Positions 6,114 to 11,949 of a stretch of DNA of 17,057 nt are shown here, one piece after another. The notes beneath the pieces are model-generated. The model was not told where the DNA came from, searched no databases, and was given only the letters and a program-made list of their open reading frames with translations. Location of the stretch: assembly GCA_023388195.1 (NCBI GenBank), contig JAEWGR010000093.1:1-17057 (forward strand), in the 5' to 3' direction. Each line of letters begins with the position of its first letter. Position 1 is the stretch's first letter. Source of the stretch: Bacillota bacterium. Its GTDB lineage: Bacteria; Bacillota; Negativicutes; Sporomusales; Sporomusaceae. The position numbers and the translations under genes are program-made.

Positions 6114-8147
6114 TTACACTAGGAACTTTCTCACAGCTTCCTGCAGGTCTGTTGCCAGGTGGGCAAGGCTTTGACTGGAGGCTGCGATTTCCTCCATTGT
6201 CGCCGACTGTTCCTCAGTAGCCGCCGATACGACCTGGGCTTCCCCGGCCGCTGTTTTGCTCAGGTTGTCAATCCGTTTTACCGAACCAACAATCTGTTGA
6301 CTGCCCAGCTTCATCTGCTCAATCGCGGTAGATATTTCCGCCACCTGATCTGATACCTGGGTTACCAGCAGCACGATTTCCTGAAAAGCCTGGCCGGCGG
6401 CATTGACCACTTCCGCCCCCAGTTTGACTTCGCGGGTTCCGGCATCCATTGCTTGTACCGCTTTCCCCGTATCCCCCTGAATGCCGCCAATCAGAGCGGC
6501 AATTTGTTCTGTAGCTGCCTGAGACTGCTCGGCCAGCTTACGTACCTCTTCAGCCACAACGGCAAAGCCCCGTCCCTGTTCACCGGCCCGGGCCGCCTCA
6601 ATAGCTGCATTAAGCGCCAATAAATTGGTCTGCCCGGCAATACCGGAAATAGTGGCAACAATCTGGCCGATCTCGCGTGACCGTTCTCCCAGTTCACTCA
6701 CTACCTTGGCTGAATTATTTACAGTTTCTTCAATTTGAGTCATTTGATATACCGCTTTATTTACAGCGTCACTGCCTTCATTGGCTTTACCGGCAGCCTG
6801 TGAAGATTGTCCGGCTACCCCATTGGCGGTTGCCGCCACCTGCTGAATGCTGGCTGACATCGCTTCAACGACTGCCGCCGTTTCATTGGCTGCCGTCAGC
6901 TGCTCTCCAGCCCCTGCTGCCACAGCAGTAATAGAGATAGCGACTTGATTGGCAGCTTCTGCCGATTGGTCGGCACTGGCAGTCAGTTCCTCACTCGAAG
7001 CCGCCAGTTGCTCGGCCTGAGAGTGTACCCGGGCAATAAGTGTACGCAGGTTTTCCCTCATCTCCCTGAAGCCTTGGGCCAATTGGCCAATCTCATCTTC
7101 GGAAAAAACTTTAGCTTCCCGTTCCCGCAAGTCCCCCTGGGCCAGCAACAGGCATTCATCCCGGATCAGGGAAATAGGCTTGGCAATATATCTGGCAATC
7201 ATAATAATCCCGGCAGTGGCAACAGCTAAACATAAAACAGCAATAATCAGCATCGTCCTTGCCAGGGTATCTGTGGGCCTGGTAGCCTCAGCCTGCGGTG
7301 CCGCCACCATCATGACCCAGCGTTGTCCCCCAGGCAGGTCAACCGGTGTGGATACGCTGACTCTTTCCACATCATCATTGAAGCGATATACCCCCCGGGC
7401 CTGCTTCCCCGTCTGGGCTGCTTCCTTAAACAAGTTGATCAGGCGGTCATCCAGTTCAGGTTGCTGCAACTTGAGTTCAGGATTTACCTTCTTCTCCGAG
7501 ATATTTAGTTTACCAGCAAGTTCAGGCCGCTTGGGATGGGCAATAATGATGCCCGAATCATCACTGAGCTGACCATAACCGGTATCCAGGAAATGCAGGT
7601 CCTTTATCATGGCGGTCAGCCTTTCCATGGAAAATGTGCCGACAAGCACCCCGGTCAGCCGGCCATCTTGAGTAACCGGTACTGCCAGCACGACTGCCAA
7701 TTTCCCGGTTGCCTTGGATACCAGCGGATCGGAGACAACGTTTGCCTTAGTTGCCAAAACCTTTTTAAAATAGTCACGTTCACCATAGGCGGCAGCGTCG
7801 CCGGTACCGGAAATACCGGTTCCATCCGGTAAGATAAAGATAACGGCATCAAAACTCTTACTCCGTTTTTGAAATTCTGCCAATGCCTGCGCAATCTGGG
7901 TTTTATCAGCCCCGGCCCCTACTTGCGGAATACTGGCCAGACCTTCCAACTGGGTAATCAGGAGACTGATGTCGGCCTGCACGCGCCGGGCATAATCAGT
8001 CCCTACAGACATAGCTGTTTCATCAATACTTGCCGACAGTGATTGGGTTGAAAGATAATAACTAACCCCGGTTAATACACTTAAAGCGGCTAACACCAGC
8101 GGCAACAATACCAGCAACAGGCGCGATTGTATCTTTTTTATCTTCAC
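6114..8147 (-). CDS. Methyl-accepting chemotaxis protein (Cache-HAMP-MCP)
   Basis: A 677-residue transmembrane chemoreceptor. TM1 is at about 10-32; an extracytoplasmic double-Cache-type sensor spans about 35-285, including ERDYFKKVLATKANVVSDPL and a following 'GKLAVVLAVPV' strand; TM2 is at about 298-317; HAMP at about 320-372; then a long coiled-coil signalling domain. The highly conserved hairpin tip is intact: IAGQTNLLALNAAIEAARAG then GRGFAVVAEEVRKLAEQS. It should signal to CheA/CheW; the ligand is unknown. The start is a GTG with GGGGAG 7 nt upstream. Its leader contains a c-di-GMP-I riboswitch (8262-8345) and a terminator (8211-8244), so expression is predicted to respond to c-di-GMP. 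The HD-GYP gene lies just upstream on the same strand. Confidence 0.95.
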   Translation of the reverse strand: MKIKKIQSRLLLVLLPLVLAALSVLTGVSYYLSTQSLSASIDETAMSVGTDYARRVQADISLLITQLEGLASIPQVGAGADKTQIAQALAEFQKRSKSFDAVIFILPDGTGISGTGDAAAYGERDYFKKVLATKANVVSDPLVSKATGKLAVVLAVPVTQDGRLTGVLVGTFSMERLTAMIKDLHFLDTGYGQLSDDSGIIIAHPKRPELAGKLNISEKKVNPELKLQQPELDDRLINLFKEAAQTGKQARGVYRFNDDVERVSVSTPVDLPGGQRWVMMVAAPQAEATRPTDTLARTMLIIAVLCLAVATAGIIMIARYIAKPISLIRDECLLLAQGDLREREAKVFSEDEIGQLAQGFREMRENLRTLIARVHSQAEQLAASSEELTASADQSAEAANQVAISITAVAAGAGEQLTAANETAAVVEAMSASIQQVAATANGVAGQSSQAAGKANEGSDAVNKAVYQMTQIEETVNNSAKVVSELGERSREIGQIVATISGIAGQTNLLALNAAIEAARAGEQGRGFAVVAEEVRKLAEQSQAATEQIAALIGGIQGDTGKAVQAMDAGTREVKLGAEVVNAAGQAFQEIVLLVTQVSDQVAEISTAIEQMKLGSQQIVGSVKRIDNLSKTAAGEAQVVSAATEEQSATMEEIAASSQSLAHLATDLQEAVRKFLV

Positions 8148-8210
8148 TTTTAAGCTCCCCTTTAATCATTAATATTGTGTCAGCACCTACATGAGCAATA
8201 GGCTAAAAAT

Positions 8211-8244
8211 AAAAAAACGTCACATGCCTGTTGCCAAGCTGACG
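8211..8244 (-). terminator. Riboswitch-linked intrinsic terminator in the chemoreceptor leader
   Basis: On the minus strand CGTCA and TGACG close an inner GCTTG/CAGGC stem (one G-U pair, a GCAA loop, a small bulge), followed by seven T and then ATTTTT. It sits between the c-di-GMP-I aptamer and the chemoreceptor start codon (63 nt further on), the position of a riboswitch expression platform. The loop GGCAAC could pair with GTTGC at the 3' end of the aptamer, giving a plausible antiterminated state. Confidence 0.8.
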
Positions 8245-8261
8245 AATACTTCCGTTAGAAC

Positions 8262-8345
8262 AATAGCAACCTGGCAGTCATAGAATAGTATCCATCCGTT
8301 AGACCCATGGCTTTGCGTCCTTACCTTTCAGTAAGTTTGCCAATA
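8262..8345 (-). ncRNA. c-di-GMP-I (GEMM-I) riboswitch aptamer
   Basis: The minus strand carries the conserved GEMM-I elements in order: GGCAAAC (8341-8335); a 6-bp stem capped by a GAAA tetraloop (8335-8320); GACGCAAAGCC (8319-8309); GGTCTAACGG, matching the 'GGcCUAA' region; and CTGCCAGGTTGC (8277-8266), matching the 3' 'GCCgGGUUGC' element. The 5' TTGGCAA pairs with 3' TTGCTA to close P1. This class binds c-di-GMP. It precedes the chemoreceptor gene, a known type of target, and starts about 22 nt after the HD-GYP stop codon. With the downstream terminator an OFF switch is the likelier reading (ligand-stabilised P1 frees the terminator), but this is inferred. Confidence 0.9.
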
Positions 8346-8366
8346 TTTTGTTGGGAGCAGCAATGC

Positions 8367-9422
8367 CTATACCGCGTTTACTTCATCTAACATGGTAATG
8401 ACCTCAAGATTTTTTTCCCTGTCAAGATCGATTAAATCCCCGCTTTCCAGTTGAACAACAGGTCTTAATTTTAACATGCCGTTCAACAGGACAACCTTTG
8501 CCTTGCTGCCATCATTTAACAGCACTGAGCTGCCGATAAGAAAACCGCGGATGTGGGCCAGAAAGATCAGGCAAATCTGGGGATTAAGCTTATCATACAT
8601 CTGATCCAGAATAACCTCGACTACGGTAAAGGGAGGTACTTTCTTCCTATACACCCGTTCGGTGCTCATTGCATCATAGATATCGGCAATAGCAACAATT
8701 TTAGCGTATATATGTATCTTCTCCCGGGTTAGGCCTAACGGATAACCACTGCCGTCTTCCCGCTCATGATGCTGCAATATCCCCAGTTTTACCTCTTCCG
8801 TTATGTCAAAACAGTCGTCCAGTAAATGATACCCGTGGGTAGGATGGGCTCTGACAACTGCCATCTCTTCCGGTGTAAGCTTTCCCGGCTTATCCAGTAT
8901 GTCCTCAGGGATTAACACCTTGCCAATATCATGCAACAATCCTGCCAATATAATGTCTTTTAGATCCTTCCCGGCAAACCCCATCCATTTGCCAATAATA
9001 CCGGCAATGATTGCCACATTAAGAGAATGTCTGAAAGTATATTCATTGTGGGATTTAACATTATGCAAATCATCTATGACCCCGACAATATTGACAATCA
9101 GTTCAATGTAATTTTCGACTAATTCTTTACACTCGGCAATTGGCACTTCCTTAAACGCCCTGACTTTTTTAAAGGTTTCCTCTACAGATGTAAGGGTATC
9201 TTTATATATACAAAAAAACCGGCAATTTGAGGATAAGCTTGTATTAGGCAGCACAATACTGACATGGGATATTTTCCAGTTGCTAAGATTGCCAATAAAG
9301 TCTTGTGTCAAAAATATACCTTTTTCCAGCAGAATTTGTCCTGTGTCCGACAGGACCGGCTGCGCCACGATCATACCGGGCCTGAGTTCTTCTACCCGTA
9401 ATAAGTGTTGGTTCGGAAACAT
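8367..9422 (-). CDS. HD-GYP domain c-di-GMP phosphodiesterase
   Basis: A 351-residue soluble protein. The N-terminal region (about 1-115) starts with the VEELRPGMIVAQPV.. segment common in stand-alone HD-GYP proteins and has no recognised sensory domain. The HD-GYP domain (about 120-300) has the full metal site: H132, LLHDIGK (H164, D165), RAHPTHG (H193, H197), HHEREDGSGYP (H218, H219, with the GYP signature) and D247 in AIADIYDAM. It is predicted to hydrolyse c-di-GMP to pGpG or GMP. The last about 50 residues form a small beta-rich tail (VLLNDGSKAKVVLLN...). The start is backed by GGAGG 5 nt before the ATG. It is the gene immediately upstream of the c-di-GMP riboswitch and chemoreceptor, and no terminator was seen between them, so readthrough is possible. 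Confidence 0.95.
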   Translation of the reverse strand: MFPNQHLLRVEELRPGMIVAQPVLSDTGQILLEKGIFLTQDFIGNLSNWKISHVSIVLPNTSLSSNCRFFCIYKDTLTSVEETFKKVRAFKEVPIAECKELVENYIELIVNIVGVIDDLHNVKSHNEYTFRHSLNVAIIAGIIGKWMGFAGKDLKDIILAGLLHDIGKVLIPEDILDKPGKLTPEEMAVVRAHPTHGYHLLDDCFDITEEVKLGILQHHEREDGSGYPLGLTREKIHIYAKIVAIADIYDAMSTERVYRKKVPPFTVVEVILDQMYDKLNPQICLIFLAHIRGFLIGSSVLLNDGSKAKVVLLNGMLKLRPVVQLESGDLIDLDREKNLEVITMLDEVNAV

Positions 9423-9642
9423 CTTATCCTCCGTTCAAATAAAATAGTACCTAACTAGTTACAATAGCCAGGTACTTAATTATTCCGAGTGAGTTTCAAC
9501 CCGCCTATTGTAGATTCTCTTCTGCAATTACCTGCGTGTGGTAAAGTGACATTCTCGGGGACAATCAAATTCCCGCATATTATTTCAAATTCATACATAA
9601 TTCTACAATACTTTCTTTGTGAATACTATTGGAGTATAGTAC

Positions 9643-9662
9643 AAAAAAAAACAGTAGCTGTT
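9643..9662 (-). terminator. Weak candidate terminator after the PAS-PucR gene
   Basis: On the minus strand AACAG-CTA-CTGTT is followed by a run of T (plus-strand A run 9643-9650), about 35 nt after the stop codon. The stem is only 5 bp, so it is marginal. The rest of the 9423-9696 gap shows only a 6-bp inverted repeat (9624-9641) and a GTACCT/AGGTAC pair (9447-9475) before the HD-GYP gene. Confidence 0.4.
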
Positions 9663-9696
9663 GTTGCCGCATAACAATAAACCATTGGCCGTAGAT

Positions 9697-11238
9697 TCAT
9701 CTGTTCTCACCTGTTTCCGCCTTCTGTAATTTCCAAATCTTCAAATACAATATCAGCAGCACCTTAGTCTCCATTTTATCCAGCGACATCCCCAAAAAAT
9801 CCTCAATCCGCCTTTTTCTCCAGATGACCGTATTATGGTGAATAAAAAGCTTCTGTGATACTGTCTTAAGATTTATTTCTTCTAATATTAGTTCCAGTGT
9901 GAATAATAGGTTACTGCCGCGCACCTGGTCATACTCAGCCAGGCGGCCGATCGTATTTTGCACAAGTGCACAAGTATTCTCATCATGGAGTAATTGGAAA
10001 GCAACTTCATATATCCCGATATCATCACAATGCACCGCCTGCGCACAATTAGAAGCGGCAACGACAACTGCCCGGTTCGCTTTTTCATAAGTGTCCCTGA
10101 ACCGGATGGGAGTCCCGGATGCACCGGAGATGCCTACCTTGGCACTAATATGAGGGAAAAGCACCTTCATTTCGCTAATCAGCTGGTGGGCAAACTCAAT
10201 TTGCCTTTGTTTGCTGGTTATACCTGCTTGGATCAACGTTACCAGCAGAATAATATCATCATTAAATTTCCAGGTGCAGCCAATCTCTTTTTCTGCCAGC
10301 CAGACCAATACGGCCTGCTTGCCTGTCATCTTAGCGCTTACATCAGCAGCGGAACCTGCCGGCTTATACGTCAACTGGATCACAAAGCAACAATGTTCCG
10401 CTTTCGTTTCAATGCCAAACTCATTAAGAGCCTTGGTTATGTGTTCCGGCGAGTACGCATTGACCAGCAGCTTATTTAAATAAGCACTGCGACTGTTCAG
10501 CTGGTTGGAGAATACTAAGTCCTTTTCTACCCGCAAAATGCGATTTTCCGTCTGCTTCTGCTCGGTAATATCCTGAGTCGTCCCAAACAGGCTGGTGAAG
10601 GCACCTTGCTCATTGGCAATGGATTTGACTCCGGCCCATAGCCAGCCCACAGTCCGGTCAGGTCTAACGATCCTGAATTCTGATTCCACAAAGCCCTTCC
10701 GGGCTACCTCATTCGTCATATTTACGATTTCCAGATCCTCCGGATAAATCCGGCTTAGGTAAAACTCCATTGTGGGTATAAAAGACTGGGGCCTGTAGCC
10801 AAAATTCTTATACTGTTGATCAGACCAGTGCAGTTCATTTTTAACAAAATCCCATTCAAAGTACCCCAGTTTGGCAATATTCTGGGCCATACTGAATTTG
10901 CGGTGGACTACGGTCATTTCATCTTTTAGCCGTTGCTCCTGTGTCATATCGCGGACAATTCCCAGTATTGCTTCCACATTTCCCAGACAGTTACTTTCCG
11001 GCAGATATGAAATATGATAATACCGTGCACTGCTGCGTAGTTGAAAAACCACTTTAGCTGCCGTTGCCACAACCCTCTTAAAATAATGTTCGCATTTTTC
11101 ATATATTTTTTTCTCTAACCCCAGCTCCCTGAGGTTTTTTCCGAGAAACTGATTTGGCGGCATGCCCAAAAATAAGTCATTATATAGAATATTCAAAATA
11201 TATCCTTTACAATCCCAGCGTGTCACCAAAACAGGCAT
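9697..11238 (-). CDS. PAS-PAS-PucR/CdaR-type transcriptional regulator
   Basis: About 513 residues from the ATG at 11238. Two PAS domains come first (about 1-115, and about 125-245 with LGYFEWDF, YPEDLE, FGTTQDITEQK). A short helical linker (about 245-270) follows, then a CdaR GGDEF-like domain (about 275-420) and a C-terminal PucR helix-turn-helix (about 445-510) with LLFTLELILEEINLKTVSQK, then LFIHHNTVIWRKRRIEDFLG. This HTH is the DNA-binding part of sugar-diacid and purine-catabolism regulators; the PAS domains point to a different, unknown signal. The start is chosen because GGAG lies 5 nt before this ATG; an in-frame ATG (11274) and TTG (11295) upstream lack well-spaced ribosome sites. 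The target is unknown. The nearest intact non-signalling gene is the Mo oxidoreductase, also on the minus strand and upstream. Confidence 0.87.
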   Translation of the reverse strand: MPVLVTRWDCKGYILNILYNDLFLGMPPNQFLGKNLRELGLEKKIYEKCEHYFKRVVATAAKVVFQLRSSARYYHISYLPESNCLGNVEAILGIVRDMTQEQRLKDEMTVVHRKFSMAQNIAKLGYFEWDFVKNELHWSDQQYKNFGYRPQSFIPTMEFYLSRIYPEDLEIVNMTNEVARKGFVESEFRIVRPDRTVGWLWAGVKSIANEQGAFTSLFGTTQDITEQKQTENRILRVEKDLVFSNQLNSRSAYLNKLLVNAYSPEHITKALNEFGIETKAEHCCFVIQLTYKPAGSAADVSAKMTGKQAVLVWLAEKEIGCTWKFNDDIILLVTLIQAGITSKQRQIEFAHQLISEMKVLFPHISAKVGISGASGTPIRFRDTYEKANRAVVVAASNCAQAVHCDDIGIYEVAFQLLHDENTCALVQNTIGRLAEYDQVRGSNLLFTLELILEEINLKTVSQKLFIHHNTVIWRKRRIEDFLGMSLDKMETKVLLILYLKIWKLQKAETGENR

Positions 11239-11351
11239 GTTATCTCCGTTGTATTCTCCTTGATTATCAGGCATCCTCTTGTTCTCCCACAGCAAATTTG
11301 ATAGATATAAAATGAATACACTAGTGCAGTCACCAAGTCACTGCTGTCGGT

Positions 11352-11389
11352 CAGCTACTTTTAGCATAATGCATACTGACGTCACCTCC
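11352..11389 (-). other. Strong Shine-Dalgarno with a 7-codon leader ORF upstream of the PAS-PucR gene
   Basis: On the minus strand AAGGAGGTGA, close to a perfect anti-SD match, is followed 7 nt later by ATG (11374) and a reading frame MHYAKSS ending in TGA. It lies about 110 nt before the chosen PAS-PucR start. It may be a leader peptide or a remnant of a lost gene start; the second ATG (11367), in frame with PAS-PucR, meets a stop after nine codons. Confidence 0.3.
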
Positions 11390-11460
11390 TTATCTATCAC
11401 TAATTGCATAATATAACGGAGTTGGTCGGAATTTGTTACATAATTTATTATTCTGTAAAA

Positions 11461-11489
11461 CAACACAAAGCCCTGCCTCAAGCAGGGCT
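11461..11489 (-). terminator. Intrinsic terminator hairpin upstream of the PAS-PucR gene
   Basis: AGCCCTGC (11469-11476) and GCAGGGCT (11482-11489) form a perfect 8-bp stem with a 5-nt loop; on the minus strand the tail reads TTTGTGTTGTTTT. It would stop minus-strand transcription coming from the molybdopterin oxidoreductase across the decayed gene. The tail is interrupted, so strength is moderate. Confidence 0.6.
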
Positions 11490-11550
11490 CCTCATCAAAA
11501 CACTTTATTAACCTCTTTAGAAAGTCATTTAAAATGCTTGTAACAGAGCT

Positions 11551-11593
11551 GAGGCTGCCTTCTGCAGATTATAGCCCCTGCAAAGACAGCCTC
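11551..11593. repeat. Long imperfect hairpin beside the pseudogene
   Basis: GAGGCTG (11551-11557) pairs with CAGCCTC (11587-11593), extended inward, past single mismatches, by CTT/AAG and TGCAG/CTGCA, giving about 15 pairs around a roughly 10-nt loop. The plus strand continues TTATTTGTT, so it might be an old terminator; no gene that it would serve is visible. Confidence 0.35.
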
Positions 11594-11635
11594 TTATTTG
11601 TTGCTACATTGTTTTTTAAAGCTGAAACCAGATAA

Positions 11636-11886
11636 CCCTGCTACCTTGCCTATTGGCATATTGGGGCACAGCCGGATCTGATTCTCCTGATCAGCCACAG
11701 CTATGAAACAAAGGTCAGCCATAAGATCTGCAATGAGCTGCTGGTACATCCTTCGTGGCAAACACTCAAAGCGGTGCAGCAGAAACAGGTATACCAGCTG
11801 CCTTATCATTGTTTGCAGTCAATCCGGCCAGCCGGGTTAATGAAGCGATTGACTACCTGTCCAATCTGTTTTATCCGGAGGCCTGA
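11636..11886 (+). pseudogene. Decayed ABC-transporter substrate-binding protein (siderophore/cobalamin-type), C-terminal remnant
   Basis: In one plus-strand frame (from about 11636) the translation includes PDLILLISHSYETKV, NELLVHPSWQTLKAV and KQVYQLP. This is the end of FepB/BtuF-type substrate-binding proteins ('PDLIi..', 'hPaWq.LkAV..g.VY.LP'). After about 11800 the homology moves to another frame, where VNPASRVNEAIDYLSNLFYP ends in EA and TGA at 11884-11886, the normal family C-terminus ('EAidYLanLfYPE'). A frameshift therefore splits the remnant. No N-terminal two-thirds, start codon or partner permease or ATPase is present; upstream in the first frame a stop lies at 11633-11635. It is a broken relic of an iron-, heme- or cobalamin-type uptake gene. 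The reverse-strand ORF over this region is a shadow. Confidence 0.75.
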
Positions 11887-11949
11887 TGCTAATGCTTTGA
11901 CCAGATAAAAAATGATTCAACCCTAACCTGTTTTCACCCGGCCAAGGTA

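Noticed and set aside
9447..9475. GTACCT/AGGTAC pair considered as a second c-di-GMP riboswitch before the HD-GYP gene.
   Set aside because: None of the GEMM-I conserved elements is present; it is only a short inverted repeat.
9489..9674. 61-codon plus-strand ORF with a GTG start in the HD-GYP/PucR gap.
   Set aside because: No ribosome site, no recognisable protein pattern, and it ends across a weak terminator and A-run.
11594..11809. 71-codon minus-strand ORF.
   Set aside because: It lies antisense to the substrate-binding-protein remnant, whose homology is on the plus strand. It is a shadow with no ribosome site of note.
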